Source: Candidatus Saccharibacteria bacterium UBA2866 (GTDB lineage: Bacteria > Patescibacteriota > Saccharimonadia > Saccharimonadales > Saccharimonadaceae). From it: DNA of 12,525 bases. Each line of letters starts with the position of its first letter. Positions within the stretch are counted from its first letter, which is position 1. The position numbers and the translations under genes are program-made. Location of the stretch: NCBI GenBank assembly GCA_002350545.1, contig DEEY01000017.1, positions 1 to 12,525 of the forward strand, written 5' to 3'. The notes beneath the pieces are model-generated. The model saw nothing but the letters and a program-made list of their open reading frames with translations, did no database searches and was not told the origin of the DNA. Shown here one piece after another: positions 6,819 to 12,525 of this stretch.

Positions 6819-7973
6819 TTATTTCCTTTCTTTAACTTTCTTAATTTCTGCTTCCACTAATTTACTAAATGTTGTAATTTTTACAACATTACCCGGTGAT
6901 ATTTTACCACTTAGTATCGCATAGCCTTGTGCTAAAACTTTTTCCGGGTTCAAAGCTTCCAGTAACTTTAACCTATTATCCACATTTTGAGACATATTTG
7001 CCAATTCCCCCTGTAATTTTTGCAACATTTGTGTCATTTTAGTCCGATTAGTCACCAAATTCGGTTCAATATACTTCACCATTAGCCCCCTAGAAACCTT
7101 TTGCATTTTTTCTAAATTACTGTGTTTCGCTTGTTCAAACTGCTGAAATATAACCTGCGTCGCACGGTTCATCAAACGGGATACTTTGCTAAGCTCTTCC
7201 ATCTTATCTCGCGTCAAAATCTCTGCCGCATTAGAAGGCGTCGAAGCTCTTACGTCTGCCGCAAGGTCGCACAAACTCTCGTCCACTTCATGTCCAATTC
7301 CCGTAATCACTGGAATCCTTGAACTAGCAATTTCCCGTACCAGCTGCTCATCATTAAAACACGACAAATCATCGGCCGAACCACCACCTCTTAAAATCGC
7401 AATCGCCTGCACCTCAGCTCGTTCATTAAAATATTTCAGCGCCCGAATGATTTGATCCGGTGCATCTAGTCCTTGTACCTGCGTATGTGCAACCTGTACC
7501 TTCATTCCACCCCATCTTGCATTAATGATTTTTATAAAATCCGCATATCCTGCAGCTTGTATCGAAGAAATTACCCCAATCCGTGTCAAATCTTCTGGCA
7601 ATAACCGCTTTTTCGCCGGATCAAACAAACCTTCCGCCGTCAACTTCTTCTTTAATAGTTCATACGCCTTCTTCAATGATCCTTCTCCCACCGGTTGCAC
7701 AGCACTCACGGTTAACGAAAACTTCCCCCATTTTGTTAATTTTGGCACCGCCCGCACCATAACCTTCATTCCGTCTTCCAGAGGTTGCCTTAAAGACCAT
7801 AAAGTCATAAAACAAGAGACTGACGATTCCTCATCTTTCAAATCAAAAAAAACCCACTTCCCCTGATTAACCTTAAAACTCGCCACTTCACCCGTCACCA
7901 CTACCGGCGAATACGCATATTCCAGGGTTTGATTTACTACACTGATAAATTCTGTAGGAGTAAAGCTATCCAT
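6819..7973 (-). CDS. xseA: Exodeoxyribonuclease VII large subunit
   Basis: Catalytic subunit of ExoVII, which degrades single-stranded DNA from both ends during repair. The product is 384 aa, shorter than E. coli XseA (about 456), mainly in the C-terminal helical region. The N-terminal OB-fold (about 1-95) begins with FTPTEFISVVNQTLE. FDPAKKRLLP (117-126) precedes the nuclease domain, with RGGGS (195-199), GIGHEVDESLCDLAADVRA (225-243) and STPSNAAEI (244-252). A basic helical segment follows. The ATG at 7973 lies inside the last codons of the upstream membrane-protein gene (8-base overlap) with an AGAGG site four bases before it. It is therefore the second gene of a three-gene operon ending in xseB. 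Confidence 0.95.
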   Translation of the reverse strand: MDSFTPTEFISVVNQTLEYAYSPVVVTGEVASFKVNQGKWVFFDLKDEESSVSCFMTLWSLRQPLEDGMKVMVRAVPKLTKWGKFSLTVSAVQPVGEGSLKKAYELLKKKLTAEGLFDPAKKRLLPEDLTRIGVISSIQAAGYADFIKIINARWGGMKVQVAHTQVQGLDAPDQIIRALKYFNERAEVQAIAILRGGGSADDLSCFNDEQLVREIASSRIPVITGIGHEVDESLCDLAADVRASTPSNAAEILTRDKMEELSKVSRLMNRATQVIFQQFEQAKHSNLEKMQKVSRGLMVKYIEPNLVTNRTKMTQMLQKLQGELANMSQNVDNRLKLLEALNPEKVLAQGYAILSGKISPGNVVKITTFSKLVEAEIKKVKERK

Positions 7974-9021
7974 CTTTCCTCTGTATAGCTTTATAATATG
8001 GCCACGAACCCGATACGATTGTAAAGAACAGCATAATCACCCGCGTCATTACCGTCACCAGTGTCGCGGTTGGGAAATCTACACCTAGTGCAATCATTAC
8101 TCCTGCCATCCCTAGTTCATACAATCCATATGGTACAATTCCGTCAAATACTGAACCAATTGCTTCTCCTATCATAATAAATGGCAAAAGTTCAGGTCTT
8201 CCTAACGAAATCGCTACGATCCAATAAGTACCAATCTCTAGAAAACTATAAACGAACCCCCAAAAAGCCGGCTTTTTCAGATATTTTTTGTGCTTCTTGG
8301 CTAATTTAACGTTTTCATGAATATCCGCAAAGTATTTATGTACTTTTTCTCGCTCCAGGGCTTCTTTCTTGTGCCCAAATGTTACGACTCTTACCACCCC
8401 ATTCGTTATTTTTGTAATGGCGCGCGAGAAAACCTCAATTCGTTTCATACTACTCGCCACGAACACTACAAACCACAGGAAAAAGAACACGCCCATATTC
8501 ATGAGGAATGCTACCGGTATAATCCACATTGCATCATGCGGAATAAGGTGCAAAAGAAGAAGTACTAAAATCGCAATGAGCGTCTGGATATAATTAATAA
8601 CAGTTGTCACAGCATAACGAAATACATAAAGAAAGCTCGCTTGCCCCGCTGTCACCCCATATGGACTCAACCGATAGGTCAAAAACGCTAATCCTCCTAC
8701 CCCTCCTGCTGGTATTGCATGGTTCACAAAATTTAGTTCAGTTGAAATTTTTAGTATTTCTTTATCGGTGAATTCTTTTACATTTTTACGGTGTTTTAAA
8801 TACGAAAAGAAAATCTGCCCGCAAGTATAATACATAAAAAGCTGTTCCGGAATCAAAAGTAGCAACACAAAAATGTTTGCATCGTTAATATTATCTAAAG
8901 TCTCTAGAATATCTGGCCAATTTTGATAAACTACCCATGCCACCAAAATAATCGTCAAAATTACCAAAACAGTCCGAAACGAAAAGGCCACTCGCTTCTT
9001 CGTTGACTTTCTCTTAGCCAT
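7966..9021 (-). CDS. UPF0104 / LPG-synthase-TM-like integral membrane protein
   Basis: Polytopic membrane protein of 351 aa resembling the flippase-like domain of MprF and the YbhN/AglD family. A basic N-terminus (AKRKSTKKR) is followed by about seven or eight hydrophobic segments. Between them is the conserved N97-F-V-N-H-A-I-P-A-G-G-V-G-G segment, and late in the protein a GEAIGSVFDGIVPYGLYELG segment. Family members move or modify lipids; the substrate here cannot be read from sequence. A longer frame starts at 9075 but runs through both divergent promoters. The ATG at 9021 follows TGGTATAAT by six bases and gives a sensible N-terminus, so it is probably leaderless. Its 3' end overlaps xseA, so a membrane protein leads a nuclease operon. 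Confidence 0.87.
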   Translation of the reverse strand: MAKRKSTKKRVAFSFRTVLVILTIILVAWVVYQNWPDILETLDNINDANIFVLLLLIPEQLFMYYTCGQIFFSYLKHRKNVKEFTDKEILKISTELNFVNHAIPAGGVGGLAFLTYRLSPYGVTAGQASFLYVFRYAVTTVINYIQTLIAILVLLLLHLIPHDAMWIIPVAFLMNMGVFFFLWFVVFVASSMKRIEVFSRAITKITNGVVRVVTFGHKKEALEREKVHKYFADIHENVKLAKKHKKYLKKPAFWGFVYSFLEIGTYWIVAISLGRPELLPFIMIGEAIGSVFDGIVPYGLYELGMAGVMIALGVDFPTATLVTVMTRVIMLFFTIVSGSWPYYKAIQRKDG

Positions 9022-9027
9022 ACTCTG

Positions 9028-9036
9028 ATTATACCA
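9028..9036 (-). promoter_or_regulatory. Extended -10 promoter of the flippase-xseA-xseB operon
   Basis: Minus-strand TGGTATAAT, six bases before the ATG at 9021. It lies only six bases from the divergent plus-strand -10 box, so polymerase binding at the two sites should compete. Confidence 0.72.
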
Positions 9037-9042
9037 TAGATA

Positions 9043-9051
9043 TGATATAAT
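9043..9051 (+). promoter_or_regulatory. Extended -10 promoter of the methyltransferase-rpmA operon
   Basis: TGATATAAT with seven bases to the ATG at 9059, the same spacing as hisS. An in-frame ATG at 9053 falls between the -10 box and the predicted start point and would not be transcribed, so 9059 is the start. Confidence 0.75.
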
Positions 9052-9058
9052 TATGTTT

Positions 9059-10243
9059 ATGAAATACCTAGCCATTCTCGGCCGTCAACCTGAAATCTCT
9101 CTCGCCGAACTTGAGGCTTTATTTTCTAATGTTCAAGGTATTAATAAAAACTTAGCCACCTTTGACTCCACCACCCCTCCAGATATTAATCGTCTTGGTG
9201 GCTGTCTCAAACTCGCCATTCCACTTAATAAAAAACCGCTAGAGTACATGGCAAATCTACCAGCAGGCAAAATCACATTAGGACTAAGTGATTATTCAAA
9301 AAATACCACCAAAAAAACCGCTTCGATGGAAGCCTTAAAACTAAAGAAGATTCTCGTACGACACGGTCGTTCAATTAGAGTAGTAGAAAACAAAGAAGCT
9401 ATCCTATCCACCGCAACGTCTCTGCATAATGGACTTGGTGGTAAAAATGACCGCAAAATTGAACTAATCAAGATAAATAATGATTGGTATAAAGTTATCG
9501 GGGTACAAGATATCGAAAAATATGCTAAACGCGACCAAAACAGACCAGCCCGAGACGCAAAAGTTGGCATGCTGCCACCAAAACTAGCACAAATCCTAAT
9601 TAACTTATGCGGTCCACTTAAACCTGGCTCAACCGTCCTAGACCCATTCTGTGGCACCGGCGTGGTTCTTCAAGAAGCACTCCTAATGGGCTACCGCGCC
9701 TACGGGACTGATCTCAACGAACGCATGATCGAATATAGTAGTAAGAATCTTGAGTGGCTAAGCGAGAAAAACTTTTTTCTGGGACATTTCGGAGGTCACG
9801 ACCGAGAATTAGGGCGCTCGCCCCGTGACGACGGGCGCGAGCGACCCGTGTCCCAGGAAAAATGTTTTTTCTCGCTCAGCCAGGGAGACGCTACTAATTT
9901 TCAATGGGATCAGCCAATTGATGCGGTGGCCTGTGAAGGATATCTTGGGAAGCCAATGTCGAAAATTCCGACAGAAATAGAGCTAAAAGAGCAAAAACAG
10001 GAGTGCGGAGCAATTGTAACTGGATTTTTAAAGAATTTGGTTAGTCAAATTGAATCCGGAACTCCGGTAGTAATTGCAATCCCAGCTTGGCTTCGCGAAG
10101 ATGGGAGACATGAAAGACTAGATATCCTTGACTTAATTACTGATATGGGGTATAATGTTAATAATAAATCGCGCGAGGGGCTTATTTATTGTCGTGAAAA
10201 GCAAATCGTCGCAAGAGATATATTAATTTTAAGGAAAAAGTAA
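9059..10243 (+). CDS. TRM11-like SAM-dependent RNA methyltransferase with palindromic insert
   Basis: The 394-aa product resembles TRM11/COG1041 methylases, which in archaea and eukaryotes methylate tRNA guanine-10. The N-terminal MKYLAILGRQPEISLAELEA matches the start of that family's THUMP-bearing region. The Rossmann SAM motif is DPFCGTG (residues 195-201), followed by GYRAYGTDLNERMIEY. Motif IV, usually DPPYG, is here ACEGYLGKP (291-299), so the catalytic motif is divergent. Residues 233-275 are encoded by a 128-base palindrome that keeps the frame open and probably form a surface loop between the SAM-binding strands. Start chosen at 9059 from the promoter spacing. The stop is directly followed by rpmA. 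The target RNA base is uncertain. Confidence 0.85.
   Translation: MKYLAILGRQPEISLAELEALFSNVQGINKNLATFDSTTPPDINRLGGCLKLAIPLNKKPLEYMANLPAGKITLGLSDYSKNTTKKTASMEALKLKKILVRHGRSIRVVENKEAILSTATSLHNGLGGKNDRKIELIKINNDWYKVIGVQDIEKYAKRDQNRPARDAKVGMLPPKLAQILINLCGPLKPGSTVLDPFCGTGVVLQEALLMGYRAYGTDLNERMIEYSSKNLEWLSEKNFFLGHFGGHDRELGRSPRDDGRERPVSQEKCFFSLSQGDATNFQWDQPIDAVACEGYLGKPMSKIPTEIELKEQKQECGAIVTGFLKNLVSQIESGTPVVIAIPAWLREDGRHERLDILDLITDMGYNVNNKSREGLIYCREKQIVARDILILRKK
9755..9882. repeat. In-frame palindromic (RPE/MITE-like) element inside the methyltransferase gene
   Basis: The outer arms 9755-9786 and 9849-9882 pair over about 30 bp with one A/C and one T/T mismatch and two single-base bulges. They begin TGGCTaAGCGAG and end CTCGCTcAGCCA, and their inner ends are CTGGGACA and TGTCCCAG. 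A second hairpin, 9812-9824 with 9833-9847, pairs 13 bp with two bulges around an eight-base loop. A small TCGG/CCGA stem sits at 9789-9805. By hand count 31 of 37 bases in 9812-9848 are G or C, far above the surroundings. The element is open in the host frame and adds charged, Gly-rich residues. I cannot tell whether other copies exist. Confidence 0.85.
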
Positions 10244-10516
10244 ATGTCACATGTAAAAGCTGGCGGTACCGCCAAAAATATCCACAACAATGCCGGTCAG
10301 CGCCTTGGCGTAAAGCGTTTTGGTGGCCAAAAAGTCAAAAACGGTGAAGTAATTGTTCGCCAAACAGGTGCTACTAAGATTGCTGGTCCTGGCACTTATA
10401 TGTCACGTAATTTTACAATCCATGCTGCTAAAGATGGAGCCGTAACCTTCGTAAAGACCAAGAAGACTCACTTCTCTGGCAAATCTTTACCACGCGTTCG
10501 CGTTGAAGTTCGCTAA
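10244..10516 (+). CDS. rpmA: 50S ribosomal protein L27
   Basis: Large-subunit ribosomal protein (90 aa) whose flexible N-terminal tail reaches the peptidyl-transferase centre. It shows SHVKAGGTAKN at the start, then the hallmark QRLGVKRFGGQKV (19-31), and later IVRQTG and GPGTYM. There is no Firmicutes-type N-terminal extension that needs cleavage. The first residues are SHVKAGGT rather than the usual AHKKGGGS. The ATG directly abuts the methyltransferase TAA, with AAGGAAAA eight bases upstream, so it is translated as the second gene of that operon. rplU, its usual partner, is not next to it. A strong terminator begins at its stop. Confidence 0.94.
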   Translation: MSHVKAGGTAKNIHNNAGQRLGVKRFGGQKVKNGEVIVRQTGATKIAGPGTYMSRNFTIHAAKDGAVTFVKTKKTHFSGKSLPRVRVEVR

Positions 10517-10518
10517 AA

Positions 10519-10545
10519 AATAACCCCTTTCGGGGTTATTTTTTT
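10519..10545. terminator. Bidirectional intrinsic terminator, rpmA / tyrS
   Basis: AATAACCCC (10519-10527) and GGGGTTATT (10532-10540) pair perfectly around the loop TTTC. A-runs lie on the left and T-runs on the right, so it works for both convergent genes. The right T-run overlaps the tyrS stop codon (10544-10546). Confidence 0.9.
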
Positions 10546-11794
10546 ATTTAACAACTACGAACTTGTTTTTACCTTTTTTCACAATCGCAACTTGGTCAAC
10601 TTTTACATCTTCCTTAACTTTTTCGCCATTGATCGTAATTGCGCCGGCAGCCATAAATTCACGCGCCTTCTTTTTTGAATCTGCTAGACCATTATCAATC
10701 ATTACGTCAATCAGTTGTGCGCCTCTTTTAACCGTCGGCAAGAACTCACCAAATTCAATTAATTCGTCTTCTGAAAACTCTTTAAAATCCGTCTTAGAGT
10801 CAAACAATTTTTCCGTTAACGCCTCCACCGCATCAGCAGCTTTCTTACCATGGACTACCTCAGTAACACCACGCGCCAAAGCCTTCTGCGCCACACGTTT
10901 TTCAGGTGCCTTAGCGTGCTCTGCCAATATCGCCTCAATTTCTTCTTTTGATAAGAAGGTATAAATTTTAATCAAATATTCGACACTTTCATCTGGTTGA
11001 TTTAGCCAGAATTGATAAAAATCAAAGATTGATGTATAGTTTCCTGAACCATTATCTGTCGAAGCAAGCCATACTGCATTTCCTTCCGATTTACCAAACT
11101 TTCTACCAGATACCGGATCAATCACTAGTGGCGTCGACCAAACGTCAGCCGAACCATTTTCAAGCCGCTTAATCAAATGCACGCCCGAAGCGCAGTTCCC
11201 AAACTGGTCAGCACCACAAAGCTGCATTCCTACACCATGTTCGCGATATAAATGCAGGAAATCATAGCCTTGAATCAAAGTATATGAAAATTCTGCATAG
11301 GAAATTCCTGAACCACCTTCACCAATCCGGTTTTGCACAAACTGACGATCTAGCAGCTGTGTCATTGAAAAGGCTTTACCCACTTCCCGTAAGAAATCAA
11401 GGTATTTAATATCTTTAAACCAATCATAATTATCTACCATCGTAATCGATGTATCCTTTGTCGCAACTGAGCTAATTACTCTTTCCATCTGTTCTTTAAT
11501 GCATTTTTTATTGTGTTCAACTTCATCCAATGATTTCAAATCACGCTCGCCATTATCTTTCGGATCACCAATTTGCCCTGTTGCTCCACCGACCAAAAGA
11601 AATGGTTTGTAGCCGTGCTTCACAAAACAGGCACACATCATTGCAGCTGCCAAATTCCCAATCGTCAAAGAATCTGCCGATGGATCAGCGCCCCAGTAAA
11701 ATGATTTGTTTTCTCTAGTATCCAGTTCCGCTGGATCGTCAAATGTGTTTTCGGCTTTAAAGCCACGATATAATAACTCTTCTGATAATTTCAT
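10544..11794 (-). CDS. tyrS: Tyrosyl-tRNA synthetase
   Basis: Class I synthetase charging tRNA-Tyr (416 aa, normal length). Landmarks are YWGADPSADSLTIGNL (33-48), which holds the HIGH motif position; YTLIQGYDFLHLY (171-183) with the tyrosine-binding Tyr, Gln and Asp; LCGADQFGN (192-200); and KFGKS (232-236), the KMSKS loop. A C-terminal S4 RNA-binding domain (about 353-416) follows. The HIGH signature reads TIGN, so both histidines are replaced, which is worth checking, although the rest looks functional. It is transcribed from its own extended -10 lying nine bases before the ATG, whose TGA is also the stop codon of rnhA. No Shine-Dalgarno is seen, so the start is leaderless or has one to three bases of leader. 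Confidence 0.95.
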   Translation of the reverse strand: MKLSEELLYRGFKAENTFDDPAELDTRENKSFYWGADPSADSLTIGNLAAAMMCACFVKHGYKPFLLVGGATGQIGDPKDNGERDLKSLDEVEHNKKCIKEQMERVISSVATKDTSITMVDNYDWFKDIKYLDFLREVGKAFSMTQLLDRQFVQNRIGEGGSGISYAEFSYTLIQGYDFLHLYREHGVGMQLCGADQFGNCASGVHLIKRLENGSADVWSTPLVIDPVSGRKFGKSEGNAVWLASTDNGSGNYTSIFDFYQFWLNQPDESVEYLIKIYTFLSKEEIEAILAEHAKAPEKRVAQKALARGVTEVVHGKKAADAVEALTEKLFDSKTDFKEFSEDELIEFGEFLPTVKRGAQLIDVMIDNGLADSKKKAREFMAAGAITINGEKVKEDVKVDQVAIVKKGKNKFVVVK

Positions 11795-11803
11795 AATAGT
11801 GTT

Positions 11804-11812
11804 ATTATATCA
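11804..11812 (-). promoter_or_regulatory. Extended -10 promoter of tyrS overlapping the rnhA stop
   Basis: Minus-strand TGATATAAT with nine bases to the tyrS ATG at 11794. Its first three bases, TGA (11812-11810), are the stop codon of rnhA, so promoter and gene end share sequence. Confidence 0.72.
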
Positions 11813-12238
11813 CAACTTCTCCCCTTTTCGCGCTTTATTAGCCCATTCGTCCGCTAGTTCATTATACTGAGTGCCCACGTGACCTTTTACCCAAACAATC
11901 TCCACCGGGTATTTACAATAAAGTTCATATAATTCCTGCACTAAATCTAAATTCTTAATAGCGCCTTTTGATTTCTTCCAACCATTAGTTTTCCATTTAG
12001 GAGCCCATTTGGTCAAAACATTAATCCAAAATTCCGAATCAGAATGTATCTCACAGCCCTCTTCGCCTGCATATTTAATTGCCGCAATCATCGCTTGAGC
12101 TTCCATCCGAATATTAGTCGACTTCTTTTCGCAACCTAAAACAACTGGCCGAGCCTCATCTCCATCTACCTCAATTACCGCATACCCCCCTGGTCCCGGA
12201 TTCGGGCTCGCACTTCCATCAGTCCATAATACTTTCAT
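11810..12238 (-). CDS. rnhA: Ribonuclease HI
   Basis: Cuts the RNA strand of RNA-DNA hybrids, removing R-loops and primers. The product is 142 aa, close to the usual 150-155. The catalytic carboxylates are visible as D7 (WTDGSASPNPGPGG), E46 (NIRMEAQAMIAAI), D67 (HSDSEFWIN) and D130 (ELADEWANKA), with the loop histidine H120 in VKGHVG. The basic-protrusion helix KWKTNGWKKSKGAIKN (81-96) is present, so it is the E. coli-like form. The ATG is seven bases after TATAAT, so a leaderless start is predicted. It lies 16 bases after clpP, and its TGA stop is part of the tyrS promoter. Confidence 0.95.
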   Translation of the reverse strand: MKVLWTDGSASPNPGPGGYAVIEVDGDEARPVVLGCEKKSTNIRMEAQAMIAAIKYAGEEGCEIHSDSEFWINVLTKWAPKWKTNGWKKSKGAIKNLDLVQELYELYCKYPVEIVWVKGHVGTQYNELADEWANKARKGEKL

Positions 12239-12245
12239 ACAGTAT

Positions 12246-12253
12246 ATTATACA
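12246..12253 (-). promoter_or_regulatory. -10 promoter of rnhA
   Basis: Minus-strand TATAAT (12251-12246) lies seven bases before the rnhA ATG, within the 16-base gap after clpP. A TG directly abuts the box, one base off the extended -10 consensus, so this is the least canonical of the set. Confidence 0.6.
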
Positions 12254-12254
12254 C

Positions 12255-12525
12255 TTATTTAATTATCTCGTCGATAATCCCGTACTCTTTTGCCTCTTCC
12301 GCACTCATCCAGTTATCGCGATCCATATCTTTCTCTACCTGCTTCAAATCTTTCCCAGTATTGGCGGCAAAAATCTCCGCTAAACGTTTCTTTAGAAACA
12401 CGCCTTCCCTCAACATTATTTCCTGATCGGTGATTTTTCCTTCCGTACCAGAAGATGGTTGATGAATCATAATTCTTGAATTTGGCAAACAGTATCTCTT
12501 TCCCTTTGCACCCGACGACAAAAGC
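12255..12525 (-). CDS. clpP: ATP-dependent Clp protease proteolytic subunit (5' part outside the window)
   Basis: C-terminal part of ClpP, the barrel-shaped serine peptidase that degrades proteins unfolded by ClpX or ClpC. About 90 residues are inside the window. They align with the family from LLSSGAKGKRYCLPNSRIMIHQP onwards, longest conserved run here being RIMIHQPSSG with the catalytic His. The catalytic Asp region is MDRDNWMSAEEAKEYGIID. The catalytic Ser (GxASMA segment) and the N-terminal loops lie beyond base 12525. A TTG at 12521 is an internal Leu codon, not a start. The gene ends with TAA at 12255-12257, just upstream of the rnhA promoter. Confidence 0.93.
   Translation of the reverse strand, partial: LLSSGAKGKRYCLPNSRIMIHQPSSGTEGKITDQEIMLREGVFLKKRLAEIFAANTGKDLKQVEKDMDRDNWMSAEEAKEYGIIDEIIK

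Noticed and set aside
7122..7866. Several plus-strand open frames opposite xseA, and similar shadows opposite recO, tyrS and glyQS
   Set aside because: They have no ribosome-binding site or promoter spacing and no recognisable motifs, and lie antisense to strongly conserved genes.
9022..9075. Longer N-terminus of the flippase-like protein
   Set aside because: The extra 18 codons cover both divergent promoters and overlap the start of the opposite gene.
12519..12521. TTG as a start codon for a short ClpP-like protein
   Set aside because: The frame continues past the window edge with ClpP-like residues, and the conserved catalytic Ser region must lie upstream.
1..12525. CRISPR array, toxin-antitoxin, phage, secretion or defence system
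   Set aside because: No direct-repeat arrays, integrase/transposase motifs or defence domains were seen; apart from two unrecognised membrane proteins the genes are mostly recognisable housekeeping families.
1..12525. TGA recoded as glycine (Gracilibacteria-type code)
   Set aside because: hisS and rnhA end naturally at TGA with normal family lengths, and tryptophan positions use TGG.

Overview
The window looks like a gene-dense, AT-rich stretch of chromosome from a small-genome candidate-phyla-radiation (Patescibacteria) bacterium, most likely Saccharibacteria (TM7). This is inferred from gene content and style: a one-chain archaeal-type glycyl-tRNA synthetase beside hisS, a TRM11-like methylase, very short intergenic gaps and extended -10 promoters. 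TGA is used as a stop (hisS, rnhA) and tryptophan is encoded by TGG, so this is the standard code, not the TGA-glycine code of Gracilibacteria/Absconditabacteria. No transposase, integrase, CRISPR array or complete RNA gene was found. No stretch over 300 bases lacks a gene.

Layout. Bases 1-95 hold no convincing gene: a possible tRNA 3'-end remnant on the minus strand and hairpin/T-tract structure. On the plus strand come hisS-glyQS (ATGA overlap) and then a single-pass membrane protein with its own promoter. These end at a bidirectional terminator facing ppa. From 9021 down to 3440 everything is on the minus strand: a UPF0104/flippase-like membrane protein, xseA and xseB (exonuclease VII); a membrane-anchored hypothetical protein; a soluble histidine kinase, a stand-alone receiver and recO; and finally ppa. 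At 9022-9058 two promoters diverge: the flippase unit leaves to the left, and a TRM11-like methyltransferase followed by rpmA (ribosomal protein L27) leaves to the right. A second bidirectional terminator separates rpmA from tyrS. tyrS, rnhA and clpP (cut by the window edge) lie on the minus strand.

Functionally this is mainly core information processing: three aminoacyl-tRNA synthetases, L27 and an RNA methylase for translation; ExoVII, RecO and RNase HI for DNA repair and replication; pyrophosphatase and ClpP for housekeeping.

Two things stand out. First, a 128-base, almost fully palindromic, GC-rich element (9755-9882) lies in frame inside the methyltransferase gene and adds about 40 residues, much like Rickettsia palindromic elements. 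The strand composition of the gene also changes near it. Second, there is a uniform promoter grammar. Nine promoters carry TATAAT, eight of them as TGnTATAAT. Seven put the start codon only 6-9 bases after the -10 box, so those mRNAs should be leaderless or nearly so, while most genes further down an operon have Shine-Dalgarno sites.
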